From positions 1 to 60,899 of the forward strand of contig DWWQ01000014.1 of the NCBI GenBank assembly GCA_019119615.1: 60,899 nucleotides of DNA. Direction: 5' to 3'. Under the pieces are notes generated by a model, which had not been told where the DNA came from, did no database searches, and was given only the letters and a program-made list of their open reading frames with translations. The stretch's first letter is position 1. Each line of letters opens with the position of its first letter. Shown here one piece after another: positions 27,985 to 37,257 of the stretch. Source of the DNA: Candidatus Alistipes stercoravium. GTDB taxonomy: Bacteria > Bacteroidota > Bacteroidia > Bacteroidales > Rikenellaceae. Made by a program: the position numbers and the translations under genes.

Positions 27985-28605
27985 ATGAGGTGTTTGTTCT
28001 GCTGCGCCGTGATGCTGGCGGCCGGGGCCTGCGGCCTGGCCGACGACGAACGTCGCGAGGAGAACAGGTACATCTATCCCGTATTTTCCGACAAGACATT
28101 CGAAACCTATTGCCTCCGCGAGTTCGATCTCGACGGCAACGGCCGCATCTCGCGCTACGAAGCGCAGCGGGTCGTGCGTATCGACTGCTCGGGGCTGGGC
28201 GTTGCGACGCTCTACGACATCGCCGAGTTCTCGAACCTGCGCGAACTCGACTGCAGTGGCAACGATCTTGCGGCGCTCGACGTGAGTATGCTCGCGCATC
28301 TCGAACGGCTCGACTGTTCGCACAACCGTCTGGCGACGCTTGAGGTCGGCGGGCTGCGCGGCCTCGTCTCGCTCGATGTCGGCGGCAATCCGCTGCGGCA
28401 GCTCGACCTGTCGTCGAACGGTTCGCTCGTGCGTTTCGGCGGCTGCGACTGCGGCTTCGTAACGCTCGACGTGGCGCCCTGCGCCCGGAACATGGAGCTG
28501 GTCGATGTGCGCGGATGCGCCGATCTGGCGATTCTCTATATCGCTGCCGGGCAGCAGATCTCGTCGCTCCGCTACGACGGGGCGACGCAGGTCGTCGAAC
28601 GCTGA
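27985..28605 (+). CDS. Leucine-rich-repeat lipoprotein with an EF-hand-like loop
   Basis: A 206-residue predicted lipoprotein (lipobox LAAGAC, Cys16). After an N-terminal segment there is a calcium-type loop, DLDGNGRISRYEA, then about four leucine-rich repeats of the form LxxLDCSGNDLAALDVS, with cysteine regularly in the repeat. LRR surface lipoproteins of this kind are common in Bacteroidetes and usually bind proteins; the EF-hand/dockerin-like loop could bind calcium. Partner unknown. A terminator follows 43 bases downstream. Confidence 0.75.
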   Translation: MRCLFCCAVMLAAGACGLADDERREENRYIYPVFSDKTFETYCLREFDLDGNGRISRYEAQRVVRIDCSGLGVATLYDIAEFSNLRELDCSGNDLAALDVSMLAHLERLDCSHNRLATLEVGGLRGLVSLDVGGNPLRQLDLSSNGSLVRFGGCDCGFVTLDVAPCARNMELVDVRGCADLAILYIAAGQQISSLRYDGATQVVER

Positions 28606-28648
28606 CACGGCGGCGTGCAGAAAAGCATTCCCATCTCGGAAACAAAAG

Positions 28649-28676
28649 GCCGGAGACCCGATCTCCGGCTTTTTTT
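28649..28676 (+). terminator. Rho-independent terminator after the LRR gene
   Basis: An 8-base GC-rich stem (28649-28656 with 28662-28669), 5-base loop and seven T residues. Confidence 0.88.
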
Positions 28677-28794
28677 GATCGTATGCCGTTTCTGCCCGCA
28701 ACCGGTATCCGGGTTGTGATGCGGATGGTCGGTATTCTTTCACAATTTGTTGAAAAGTACCCGCCCGGCATGGCGCTATTCGAAGAAAAATTCG

Positions 28795-28802
28795 TACCTT
28801 TG
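28795..28802 (+). promoter_or_regulatory. -7 promoter element for purA
   Basis: TACCTTTG matches TAnnTTTG, 42 bases upstream of the purA ATG. No clear -33 TTG at ideal spacing. Confidence 0.6.
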
Positions 28803-28844
28803 GATGCAAAAAATGTCTTTTGCACTAAACTTTTACCGTTTACG

Positions 28845-30110
28845 ATGAAAAAAGTAGATGTAATCCTCGGCCTGCAATGGGGGGACGAGGGCAAGGGAAA
28901 GGTCGTGGATGTGCTGACTCCCCGCTATGAAGTCGTCGCACGTTTCCAGGGCGGTCCCAATGCGGGTCATACGTTGGAGTTCGGCGGTGAGAAATATATC
29001 CTGCGTTCGATACCTTCCGGCATTTTCCAGGGCGGGAAGACCAACGTCATCGGCAACGGGGTGGTCCTCGACGCCATCCTGTTCCGCGAGGAGGCCGAGG
29101 CGCTGGCGGCCAGCGGCCACGATCTGACCCGCCAACTCGTCATATCGAAGAAGGCCCATCTGATCCTTCCGACGCACCGCATGCTCGATGCCGCCTACGA
29201 AGCCGCCAAGGGCAGCTCCAAGATCGGCACCACGGGCAAGGGTATCGGCCCGACCTATACGGACAAGGTCAGCCGCAACGGCATGCGCGTGGGCGACCTG
29301 CTGAACCCCGACTTCCGGGCGATCTACGCGAAGGCCAAGGCGCGCCACGAGCAGATCCTCCGCAGCCTGAATTACAGCTACGACATCACGGAGCTCGAGG
29401 CCAAGTGGTTCGAGGCCGTCGAGTACCTCAAGCGCTTCCGCATCGTGGACAGCGAGTATTTCGTGAACGGCTGCCTGGCCGACGGCAAGTCGATCCTCGC
29501 GGAGGGTGCGCAGGGTACGCTGCTCGACGTCGATTTCGGCTCGTATCCCTTCGTAACCTCCTCGAACACGGTCTGTGCGGGCGTCTGCACCGGTCTGGGC
29601 GTGGCGCCCAACCGCATCGGCGAGGTCTACGGTATCTTCAAGGCCTACTGCACGCGCGTGGGCAGCGGCCCGTTCCCCACGGAACTCTTCGACGAGACGG
29701 GCGAGCGGCTCTGCCAGCTCGGCCATGAGTTCGGTGCCGTTACCGGCCGCAAGCGCCGTTGCGGATGGCTCGATCTGGTGGCCCTCAAGTATGCGATCAT
29801 GATCGACGGCGTAACGCAGCTCATCATGATGAAGTCCGACGTGATGAACGACTTCGATACGATCCGCGTGGCCACGGCCTACGAGATCGACGGAGCGCGC
29901 ACGACGGAGTTCCCCTACGAGATTACGGACGGCGTGAAGCCCGTCTATACCGATTTCGAGGGCTGGAAGTGCGATCTGCGCCAGTGCCGCCGCTACGAGG
30001 ATTTCCCCGAGGCGTTCCGCCGCTATGTGGAATTCATCGAGCGCGAGACAGGCGTTCCCGTGAAATTCATCTCCGTGGGTCCCGACCGCGGGGAGACGAT
30101 CGAAAGATAG
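28845..30110 (+). CDS. purA: Adenylosuccinate synthetase
   Basis: A 421-residue enzyme joining IMP and aspartate with GTP on the way to AMP. The N-terminal GLQWGDEGKGKVVD loop with the catalytic aspartate, GGPNAGHTL with the catalytic histidine, and GTTGKGIGPTYTDK are all present, as is the C-terminal GTP-specific region. The ATG at 28845 (MKKVDVILG) is clear; the longer frame crosses the promoter. etfB starts 21 bases downstream with no terminator between them, so read-through is likely. Confidence 0.96.
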   Translation: MKKVDVILGLQWGDEGKGKVVDVLTPRYEVVARFQGGPNAGHTLEFGGEKYILRSIPSGIFQGGKTNVIGNGVVLDAILFREEAEALAASGHDLTRQLVISKKAHLILPTHRMLDAAYEAAKGSSKIGTTGKGIGPTYTDKVSRNGMRVGDLLNPDFRAIYAKAKARHEQILRSLNYSYDITELEAKWFEAVEYLKRFRIVDSEYFVNGCLADGKSILAEGAQGTLLDVDFGSYPFVTSSNTVCAGVCTGLGVAPNRIGEVYGIFKAYCTRVGSGPFPTELFDETGERLCQLGHEFGAVTGRKRRCGWLDLVALKYAIMIDGVTQLIMMKSDVMNDFDTIRVATAYEIDGARTTEFPYEITDGVKPVYTDFEGWKCDLRQCRRYEDFPEAFRRYVEFIERETGVPVKFISVGPDRGETIER

Positions 30111-30131
30111 TTCAATACCTAAATAGCTGCT

Positions 30132-31010
30132 ATGAAACAACCATTGAAAATCGTAGTACTGGCCAAGCAGGTGCCCGACACCCGCAATGTGGGCAAGGAT
30201 GCGATGACGCCCGAAGGGACGGTCAATCGCGCGGCGCTGCCGGCCATCTTCAATCCCGAGGACCTCAATGCCCTCGAGGCCGCGCTGCGGCTCAAGGATG
30301 CCGTTGAGGGATCGACGGTCCATATCCTGACGATGGGACCCCAGCGTGCCGCCGACATCATCCGCGACGCGATGTTCCGCGGCGCCGACGGCGGTTACCT
30401 GCTTTCGGGCCGCGAGTTCGCCGGCTCGGATACGCTGGCGACCTCCTACGCCCTTTCGTGCGCCCTGCGCAGGATCGCGCCCGACGTGATCTTCGCCGGA
30501 CGCCAGGCCATCGACGGCGATACGGCGCAGGTAGGTCCCCAGGTGGCCGAGAAACTCGGCCTGCCGCAGGTTACCTATGCCGAGGAGATCGTCGGGATCA
30601 AGGAGTCCTCGCTGGTTATCAAGCGCCGTCTGGAGCACGGCGTCGAGACGGTCGAGTGCCCGCTGCCGGCCGTCATCACCGTCAATGCATCGGCCGCCGA
30701 GTGCCGCCCGCGCAACGCCAAGCGCGTGATGAAGTACAAATATGCGCTCGCCACGTCGGAGATCGCCGCAGCGGCCGGAACGCCCGTTGCCGAGCGTGCC
30801 GCCGCGACGCCCTACCTGCAGATTGTCGAGTGGGCTCCCGCGGATGTCGATCCGGATCCCGCGCAGCTCGGCCTGCAGGGTTCGCCCACGAAGGTCAAGA
30901 AGATCGAGAACGTGGTCTTCGCGGCCAAGGAGGCCAAGCGTCTCACGGCGTCGGACGAGGATATCAATTCACTGATGGTCGAACTTATCGCGAGCCACAC
31001 GCTCGGTTAA
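30132..31010 (+). CDS. etfB: Electron transfer flavoprotein beta subunit
   Basis: A 292-residue AMP/FAD-binding partner of EtfA. The N-terminal KIVVLAKQVPDT and central FAGRQAIDGDTAQVGPQVAE segments are signatures of EtfB. The dimer carries electrons between acyl-CoA dehydrogenase and another carrier. It is followed 12 bases later by etfA and then by an acyl-CoA dehydrogenase, the standard gene trio. Whether the complex is of the electron-bifurcating type (with a second FAD in EtfB) cannot be decided by eye. Confidence 0.93.
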   Translation: MKQPLKIVVLAKQVPDTRNVGKDAMTPEGTVNRAALPAIFNPEDLNALEAALRLKDAVEGSTVHILTMGPQRAADIIRDAMFRGADGGYLLSGREFAGSDTLATSYALSCALRRIAPDVIFAGRQAIDGDTAQVGPQVAEKLGLPQVTYAEEIVGIKESSLVIKRRLEHGVETVECPLPAVITVNASAAECRPRNAKRVMKYKYALATSEIAAAAGTPVAERAAATPYLQIVEWAPADVDPDPAQLGLQGSPTKVKKIENVVFAAKEAKRLTASDEDINSLMVELIASHTLG

Positions 31011-31022
31011 TGCACTTTGGAG

Positions 31023-32042
31023 ATGAACAACGTATTCGTATATATCGAGATGGAGGGCGGCAAGATCGCCGACGTGAGTCTCGAACTGCTGACCAAGGGC
31101 CGCGAGCTGGCCGCACGGCTCGGTGTGAAGACCGAGGCCGTCGTCCTGGGCCACAACCTCGCGGGTATCGAGAAGGAACTGGCAAAATACGGTGCCGATA
31201 CGGTGTGGGTGGCCGATGACGGGATCTTCGATCCATTCCGCACGCTGCCCCATACGGCCGTGATGTGCGGGCTGATCGAGCAGGAGAAGCCCCAGATCGC
31301 GCTCTTCGGCGCTACGCCCGTGGGCCGCGACTTTGCGCCGCGCGTGTCGTCGGCGCTGCACAGCGGTCTGACGGCCGACTGTACGCAGCTCGAGATCGGC
31401 GACCACAAGGACGCCAAGACGGGCAAGGAGTACAAGGACCTGCTGTATCAGATCCGTCCCGCCTTCGGCGGCAACATCATCGCCACGATCGTCAATCCGG
31501 ACCACCGTCCGCAGATGGCCACCGTGCGTGAGGGTGTGATGCGCAAGGAGTGCGCCGCGCAGCCCGCAGCCGGCGAGGTGAAGCCGATCGACTGGCGGAA
31601 GTTTGTCAAGGATACGGATCTGGTGGTGAAGATCGTCGATCGTCAGATCGAGGAGCGCAAGATCGACATCAAGGGCGCCTCGATCATCGTGGCCGGCGGC
31701 TACGGCATGGGCTCGAAGGAGAACTTCAAGCTGGTGCACGACCTGGCCGACGTGCTGGGTGCCGAGGTCGGCGCAAGCCGTGCGGCGGTCGATGCCGGCT
31801 TCGCGGAGCATGAGCGTCAGGTGGGACAGACCGGCGTTACGGTGCGTCCGAAGCTCTACATCGCCTGCGGCATCTCGGGACAGATCCAGCATACGGCCGG
31901 CATGGACCAGTCGTCGATGGTCATCTCGATCAACTCCGATCCCGATGCGCCGATCAACAAGATCGCCGATTACGCCATCACGGGCGACGTGAACGAGATT
32001 ATCCCGAAAATGATCAAGTACTACAAGCAAAACTCGAAGTAA
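31023..32042 (+). CDS. etfA: Electron transfer flavoprotein alpha subunit
   Basis: A 339-residue FAD-binding subunit. The C-terminal FAD domain is intact: GAEVGASRAAVDAGF, GQTGVTVRPKLYIACGISG, IQHTAGM and INSDPDAPI. The ATG at 31023 is used; an in-frame TTG 6 bases earlier is less likely. Its stop overlaps the start of the dehydrogenase gene by one base (TAATG), implying coupled translation. Confidence 0.94.
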   Translation: MNNVFVYIEMEGGKIADVSLELLTKGRELAARLGVKTEAVVLGHNLAGIEKELAKYGADTVWVADDGIFDPFRTLPHTAVMCGLIEQEKPQIALFGATPVGRDFAPRVSSALHSGLTADCTQLEIGDHKDAKTGKEYKDLLYQIRPAFGGNIIATIVNPDHRPQMATVREGVMRKECAAQPAAGEVKPIDWRKFVKDTDLVVKIVDRQIEERKIDIKGASIIVAGGYGMGSKENFKLVHDLADVLGAEVGASRAAVDAGFAEHERQVGQTGVTVRPKLYIACGISGQIQHTAGMDQSSMVISINSDPDAPINKIADYAITGDVNEIIPKMIKYYKQNSK

Positions 32043-33766
32043 TGGCTAATTTCTTTTCAGATAACAAGGATTTGCAGTTCCATCTGGATCATCCGCTGAT
32101 GCGGAAGATCGTGGAACTGAAGGAACGCGGCTTCGCCGACAAGGCGCTCTACGACTATGCGCCGCAGGATTTCGACGACGCGATGGACTCCTACCGCCGC
32201 GTGCTGGAGATCGCCGGCGAGGTGTGCGGCGACGTGATCGCCCCCAACGCCGAGGGTGTGGACCACGAGGGTCCGCGTGTGGTGAACGACCATGTGGAGT
32301 ATGCTTCGGGTACGGTCCGCAATATGAAGGCCGTGGTCGATGCCGGCTTGAGCGGCATGACCCTCCCGCGCAAGTACGACGGACTGAACTTCCCGCTCAT
32401 CTGCTTCGTCATGGCCAACGAGATGGTGGCCCGTGCGGATGCCAGCTTCGAGAACATCTGGGGCCTGCAGGACTGCGCCGAGACGCTCAACGAGTTTGCC
32501 TCGGAGGAGCAGAAGGAGAAATTCCTCAAGTGGGTGTCGGCCGGCGCGACGTGCGCCATGGACCTCACGGAGCCCGATGCCGGATCGGATCTGGGTGCCG
32601 TGATGCTGAAGGCCACCTGGTCGGAGGAGCGGCAGACCTGGCTGCTCAACGGCGTGAAGCGCTTCATCACGAACGGCGACGGCGAGGTTTCGCTCGTCCT
32701 GGCCCGTACGGAGGAGGGTACGACCGACGCCCGCGGCCTGTCGATGCTCGTCTATGACAAGCGCGACGGCGGCGTGAAGGTGCGCCGCATCGAGAACAAG
32801 CTCGGCATCAAGGGCTCGCCGACGTGCGAGCTGGTCTTCACGAACGCTCCGGCCCAGCTGGTCGGCGACCGCAAGATGGGTCTGATCAAGTACGTCATGT
32901 CGCTGATGAACGCCGCCCGTCTGGGTATCGGCGCACAGTCGGTGGGCCTTTGCGAGGCCGCCTTCCGCGAGGCGCTGAAGTATGCCCACGAGCGTGAGCA
33001 GTTCGGCAAGCCGATCATCCGCTTTGCCGCCGTTTCGGAGATGCTCTCGAACATGAAGGCCAAGCTGCAGGGCGCCCGCGCGCTGCTCTACGAGACGGCC
33101 CGTTTCGTGGAGGTCTACAAGCAGTATACGCACATCTCGCACGAGCGTTCGCTCGAACCGGAGGAGCGTCAGGAGATGAAGTTCTACAACCGGCTGGCCG
33201 ACGGCTTCACGCCGCTCGTGAAGCTCTTCTCGTCGGAGTATGCCAACCAGCTGGCCTATGACGCCATCCAGATCCACGGCGGCTCGGGATTCATGAAGGA
33301 CTATCCCTGCGAACGCCTCTACCGCGACGCCCGCATCATGAACATCTACGAGGGAACGTCGCAGCTGCAGGTTGTGGCGGCGATCAACGCCGTAACGAAG
33401 GGCACCTTCATGGAGCAGATCGAGCGTTACGCCGCCGAAGAGTACCCGGAGGCCATGCAGCCGATCGTCGAGAAGCTGAAGACGCTGACGGTGAAGTTCT
33501 CGGAGATGGTGGCCCGCGTCGAGGCCGGCGACAAGGAGTGCGCCGGATTCAAGGACTTCCATGCCCGCCGTCTGGTCGAGACTGCCGGACACATCATCAT
33601 CAGCTACCTGCTGGCCCGTCAGGCCGGCCAGTCGGAGGAGTATGTTGCCTCGGCGCGCATCTTCTCGAAGTTGGCCGAAGGCAAGATCTCGGAGGCCTAT
33701 ACCTATGTGATGAACTCCTCGACCGAAGATGTCGAGCTGTTCCACGCCGTAGGCAGCGAAGAGTAA
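32042..33766 (+). CDS. Acyl-CoA dehydrogenase
   Basis: A 574-residue FAD enzyme oxidising (or, in butyrate-type pathways, forming) an acyl-CoA. It shows MDLTEPDAGSDLG, GIKGSPTCELVF, and the IHGGSGFMKDYPCERLYRDA run with the candidate catalytic base Glu437 in YEGTSQ. At 574 residues it exceeds the 380-residue short-chain enzymes; the last 130 residues form an extra helical domain. This longer type is usual beside etfBA in Bacteroidetes. Substrate chain length is not evident. Confidence 0.92.
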   Translation: MANFFSDNKDLQFHLDHPLMRKIVELKERGFADKALYDYAPQDFDDAMDSYRRVLEIAGEVCGDVIAPNAEGVDHEGPRVVNDHVEYASGTVRNMKAVVDAGLSGMTLPRKYDGLNFPLICFVMANEMVARADASFENIWGLQDCAETLNEFASEEQKEKFLKWVSAGATCAMDLTEPDAGSDLGAVMLKATWSEERQTWLLNGVKRFITNGDGEVSLVLARTEEGTTDARGLSMLVYDKRDGGVKVRRIENKLGIKGSPTCELVFTNAPAQLVGDRKMGLIKYVMSLMNAARLGIGAQSVGLCEAAFREALKYAHEREQFGKPIIRFAAVSEMLSNMKAKLQGARALLYETARFVEVYKQYTHISHERSLEPEERQEMKFYNRLADGFTPLVKLFSSEYANQLAYDAIQIHGGSGFMKDYPCERLYRDARIMNIYEGTSQLQVVAAINAVTKGTFMEQIERYAAEEYPEAMQPIVEKLKTLTVKFSEMVARVEAGDKECAGFKDFHARRLVETAGHIIISYLLARQAGQSEEYVASARIFSKLAEGKISEAYTYVMNSSTEDVELFHAVGSEE

Positions 33767-33788
33767 GATCGTCTGCCCGTCAAATGCG

Positions 33789-33822
33789 GGGCGTTCCGGT
33801 TCAGTGCCGGGACGCCCTTTTT
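33789..33822 (+). terminator. Rho-independent terminator after the etf operon
   Basis: An 11-base stem with one G-T pair (33789-33799 with 33807-33817) and a T run to 33822. Confidence 0.85.
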
Positions 33823-33887
33823 GTCGGCGTCCGGAGGCCCCTGCCGGATGGTGCGGTGCTGCGGGAGCCTTTTTCCGGCGGCGGAAA

Positions 33888-33919
33888 TTTGTATGCGCAC
33901 GATTTTTGACGTATATTTG
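33888..33919 (+). promoter_or_regulatory. Promoter for the small barrel protein
   Basis: TTTG at 33888-33891, exactly 20 bases, then TATATTTG at 33912-33919: one of the best Bacteroidetes promoter matches in the window. Confidence 0.78.
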
Positions 33920-33948
33920 TCTGAAACCGTTCTAAAACAGAGAGCCTT

Positions 33949-34497
33949 ATGAAGAAGATTTTGTTCCTTGCCGCCGCCGTGCTGTTCTGCACGCCCCTTT
34001 TCGCGCAGGATCACCGCAGTGAAATCACCGTATCGTACGGATATGCCCCCACATCGAACTGGAGCGATTCGTTCAGTGCGATCAAGGACCTGGTTTCGGA
34101 TGCCAAGACCGATATTTCGGGATGGGGTGCCGTTACGGTCGGCTACAACTTCCGCCTGCTGGGGCCGTTGAGCATCGGTGCCCAGGTGGTCTGCTCGACC
34201 AATGACCAGAAGATCCGGAGTACGGGTACCGATATCAAGAACCGCTATTGGGCCATAATGCCCAATGTGAAGTGGACGTGGCTCAACCTGAAGATCATCA
34301 CGCTCTACTCGCGGGGTGCCATAGGCGCCGTATTCTCGAAGGCCGAAATCGAGGATGCGAAGGATGAGAGCGCCACGCGCTTCGCCTATCAGGTGTCGCC
34401 CATCGGCATTACCGTCGGCGGCCGTCTGGCGCTCTATGCCGAGGCGGGTATCGGCGCCTCGGGATCGATCCTGGCCGGTATACGCTACCGCTTCTGA
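33949..34497 (+). CDS. Small outer-membrane beta-barrel protein
   Basis: A 182-residue exported protein: signal peptide MKKILFLAAAVLFCTPLFAQ, then about eight alternating amphipathic strands (EITVSYGYAP, GAVTVGYNFRLLGPLSIGAQ, YAEAGIGASGSILAGIRYRF) ending in phenylalanine, as barrel proteins do. It resembles small porin-like or OmpX/OmpW-size barrels. No function can be assigned. It stands alone with its own promoter and a terminator shared with the convergent glutaminase gene. Confidence 0.82.
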   Translation: MKKILFLAAAVLFCTPLFAQDHRSEITVSYGYAPTSNWSDSFSAIKDLVSDAKTDISGWGAVTVGYNFRLLGPLSIGAQVVCSTNDQKIRSTGTDIKNRYWAIMPNVKWTWLNLKIITLYSRGAIGAVFSKAEIEDAKDESATRFAYQVSPIGITVGGRLALYAEAGIGASGSILAGIRYRF

Positions 34498-34516
34498 TCC
34501 GATCCGCAGCGCTGAC

Positions 34517-34554
34517 AAAGGAGCCGCTCCATCGATTTGGGGAGGCTCCTTTTC
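34517..34554. terminator. Terminator between barrel gene and glsA
   Basis: Outer 9-base stem (34517-34525 with 34544-34552) with an inner CTCC/GGAG pairing and T run; A run on the other side makes it usable in both directions. Confidence 0.8.
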
Positions 34555-34574
34555 GTTCCGGCATCCGGCCGGTA

Positions 34575-35564
34575 TCAGGCTTCAGCAGGGACGGCCGCCG
34601 TTTCGGTAACGATGCCGTGCGTCGTGTTGAAAAGCCCGAGCGAGAGGCGGTCGGCGATATGGGCCAGCGCCTTCTGGGCCTTCACCGAATTGCCGGCCTC
34701 GTCGAGCGGGGGCGCGAAGGCCGCCAGACCCATGACGCCCGGCACGACGGCCAGAATGCCGCCTCCGACACCCGATTTTGCGGGCAGTCCTGTCGTGAAG
34801 AGCCAGTCGCCCGTATGTTCGTAGAAGCCTACGGTAGCCATCAGGGCCGTAATCTTCGGGGTCAGCGCCGCATCGAACACCTTGAGGTGCGTGACGGGAT
34901 TCACGCCGCCCGAAGCGATCGTCGCCGCCATGACGGCCAGTTGCCGGGCCGTGATGCCCAGCGAACACTGCCGCGTATAGAGGTCGAGCGAAAGCTCCGG
35001 ATCGTCGTAGATGCGTCCGTAGTTGCGCAGCAGCCAGGTGATCGAGCGGTTGTTGAAGTTGGTTTCCGATTCCGACCGGTAGAGTTCGTCGATGACGGCG
35101 ATCCGCGAACCCGTGAGCGTTTCGATGAACTCCTTGATGGCTTTCCATTTGGCATCGGACTGACCCGTGGGACGGATCATCGAGCAGGCTGCGATGGCTC
35201 CGGCATTCACGAGCGGCGTCGAGGGATGGTCATTCTCGAGCAGGATCGCCATGATCGAGTTGAAGGGCAGCCCTGTGGCGTCGGCCCCGATCTGTCGGAG
35301 GATCGTGTCGGCGCCGTACTGGCTCATGGCCAGCAGGGCCGTCGGGACCTTCGAGACCGACTCGATGCCGAAGGCAAAGTCCGTGTCGCCGACCGTCAGA
35401 AGTTCTCCGTCGGGCAGGCAGGCTGCGATGCCGAAGAGCGTGGCCGGCACTCCGGCCAGATAGGGGATGTAGTCGGCATTCTTCCCCTGTGTGTCGTTTT
35501 TGCAGCGTGCGTAGGCCTCTTCGAGGACCGTACGGATCTGCTGCTTGTCGAGTTTGAGAATCAT
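34575..35564 (-). CDS. glsA: Glutaminase A
   Basis: A 329-residue serine-dependent glutaminase (beta-lactamase-like fold) releasing ammonia from glutamine. The catalytic SxxK is Ser69-Lys72 in ESVSKV; further motifs include NAGAI and the GLPAKSGVGGGI block. Ammonia release neutralises acid and the product glutamate can leave through the antiporter encoded 12 bases upstream. Length is normal for the YbaS/GlsA family. Confidence 0.93.
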   Translation of the reverse strand: MILKLDKQQIRTVLEEAYARCKNDTQGKNADYIPYLAGVPATLFGIAACLPDGELLTVGDTDFAFGIESVSKVPTALLAMSQYGADTILRQIGADATGLPFNSIMAILLENDHPSTPLVNAGAIAACSMIRPTGQSDAKWKAIKEFIETLTGSRIAVIDELYRSESETNFNNRSITWLLRNYGRIYDDPELSLDLYTRQCSLGITARQLAVMAATIASGGVNPVTHLKVFDAALTPKITALMATVGFYEHTGDWLFTTGLPAKSGVGGGILAVVPGVMGLAAFAPPLDEAGNSVKAQKALAHIADRLSLGLFNTTHGIVTETAAVPAEA

Positions 35565-35576
35565 GGACAGGTATTT

Positions 35577-37121
35577 TTAGACGTTGCGTGGGGTGGTTCG
35601 TTTACGGGATTTGCGAGGCTGGGATGCCTGTTGCGGCGGGGTGGATGCGGCTGCCGGCTGCTCCCAGTGGAAGGGTGCAAATTCTGCTGCGGCCTGCGGG
35701 TCGCGCCACGAGGGCTTGCGCAGGGCGTAGATGACGAACGGGACGCCGACGACGAGCAGGCAGCCGATGACAAGCACGGAATACCATACGGTGTTGCTGC
35801 CCGTGGCGATCTGTCCGGGCGGGATGAAGCTCAATACGAAAGCCAGCAGCGATCCGAGGAATCCCAACCCTCCGAGCAGCCACATCATGCCGTTCCGTTT
35901 GCCGAGGCGGAAGGGCCGCGGGGTCGCTTTCATGCGGTAGCGCAGGACGATCGCCGCGGCAAACATCAGCATGTACATGATCAGGTAGAGCAGCACGGTG
36001 AGCTGCGAGAGGATCTGGTAGAACGATTGTACGGAGGGCATCACGACGAAAAGCAGCGCCAGCAGCGTTACGATCGCCCCCTGGATGTAGAGAATGTTGC
36101 TCTGCACGCCGTTACGGTTCGTCTTCTGGAAGAAGGGCGGCAGATACCCTGCCTTGCCGACGGTGAAGATACCCTTCGAGGGACCGGCCACCCAGGTCAG
36201 CACGCCGGCCAGCACGCCGAACATCAGGGCGATGGCGATCACGGGCGAGGCCCACGAAAGGTGCAGGTAGCGGAAATAGTCGTCGAAGCCGATAAGCAGC
36301 GACTGCGTGAGGCTGATATCCTTGGCCGGAATGATGAGACCCAGGGCGAAGGTGCCCAGCACGAAGATGCAGACCGTAACGAGCGAGCCGATGATGATGG
36401 CCCGCGGGTAGTTGCGCGTGGGGTTCTTTACGTCCATGACGTGAATGCCCATCATCTCCATGCCGGCATAGAAGAGGAAGATGCTGCTGGCCAGCACGAG
36501 GTTGTCGAGCTTCGTGAGGTCGGGGAAGAATCCCTGCGAGAGATCCATGTGGTTCGTGCCTCCCGTGGCCAGGTAGACGATGCCCAGGATGATGAGCAGG
36601 CCTGCGGGGATGATCGTGCCGACCATGCCGCCCCATTTGCTGATCTTGCCGACCCAGCCCATTCCCTTGAGCGAGATGAAGGTTGCCGCCCAGTAGATGG
36701 CCATGACGACCAGGAGCGTGAAGAGCTTGTTCGAGGCCAGCGACATGTCGTGTGTCTCGTTGGTGCCGATGAAGGCGATCGACACGGCGCCGAAGGTCAG
36801 CACCGTGGGATACCAGATCGTCGATTCGATCCACTGCAGCCAGATGGCCAGGAATCCCGTGCGGGCGCCGAATGCCTCGCCGACCCAGCGGAAGACGCCT
36901 CCCTGCTTGTCGGAGAACATCGCGGCGAGTTCGGCGGCGACCAGCGCCGTGGGAATGAGGAACACGATGGCCGCAAAGAGGTAGTAGAAGGCCGATGAGA
37001 GGCCGTAAACCGCTTCGGCCGGGAGTCCGCGCAGGCTGACGACGGCCGTAACGTTCATGATGGCCAGCGTCATGACGCTCAACTTGAACCCCTTGCTTAA
37101 GGTAGCTTTTTTTACATCCAT
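35577..37121 (-). CDS. Glutamate/glutamine:GABA-type amino-acid antiporter (GadC-like)
   Basis: A 514-residue APC-superfamily transporter with about twelve helices. The N-terminal SVMTLAIMNVTAVVSLRGLP, the SDKQGGVFRWVGEAFG segment and WIESTIWYPTVL are typical of the GadC branch. The last ~35 residues form a basic, proline-rich tail; in E. coli GadC a C-terminal plug gates transport by pH, so this tail may play the same role (inference). It heads a two-gene operon with glsA. The ATG at 37121 (MDVKKATLSKG) is chosen over a long upstream frame lacking membrane character. Confidence 0.87.
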   Translation of the reverse strand: MDVKKATLSKGFKLSVMTLAIMNVTAVVSLRGLPAEAVYGLSSAFYYLFAAIVFLIPTALVAAELAAMFSDKQGGVFRWVGEAFGARTGFLAIWLQWIESTIWYPTVLTFGAVSIAFIGTNETHDMSLASNKLFTLLVVMAIYWAATFISLKGMGWVGKISKWGGMVGTIIPAGLLIILGIVYLATGGTNHMDLSQGFFPDLTKLDNLVLASSIFLFYAGMEMMGIHVMDVKNPTRNYPRAIIIGSLVTVCIFVLGTFALGLIIPAKDISLTQSLLIGFDDYFRYLHLSWASPVIAIALMFGVLAGVLTWVAGPSKGIFTVGKAGYLPPFFQKTNRNGVQSNILYIQGAIVTLLALLFVVMPSVQSFYQILSQLTVLLYLIMYMLMFAAAIVLRYRMKATPRPFRLGKRNGMMWLLGGLGFLGSLLAFVLSFIPPGQIATGSNTVWYSVLVIGCLLVVGVPFVIYALRKPSWRDPQAAAEFAPFHWEQPAAASTPPQQASQPRKSRKRTTPRNV

Positions 37122-37141
37122 ATGCGTTGTTTTTGTTGGAA

Positions 37142-37170
37142 CGTTGCAACGAGTGCAACTACCGTGCAAA
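37142..37170. repeat. Short palindrome and phased TGCAA repeats upstream of the antiporter gene
   Basis: CGTTGCAACG (37142-37151) is a perfect 10-base palindrome, and TGCAA occurs at 37145, 37154 and 37165, about one helical turn apart. Possible regulator site for the antiporter-glutaminase operon or the divergent gene. Confidence 0.35.
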
Positions 37171-37223
37171 AATCCGGTGGTGCGAAAACCGGGCGGTGCG
37201 GGTGAAATACCGGCGGAATTTCC

Positions 37224-37231
37224 TATCTTTG
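37224..37231 (+). promoter_or_regulatory. -7 promoter element for the DUF5106 gene
   Basis: TATCTTTG, perfect match, 26 bases upstream of the ATG at 37258. Confidence 0.62.
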
Positions 37232-37257
37232 TTGCGTAGCCGATATCCTGTTTGCCT

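Noticed and set aside
34617..36998. A 793-codon plus-strand open frame opposite glsA and the antiporter
   Set aside because: No motif, extreme His/Gln/Asp/Arg content, fully overlapped by two well-supported minus-strand genes.
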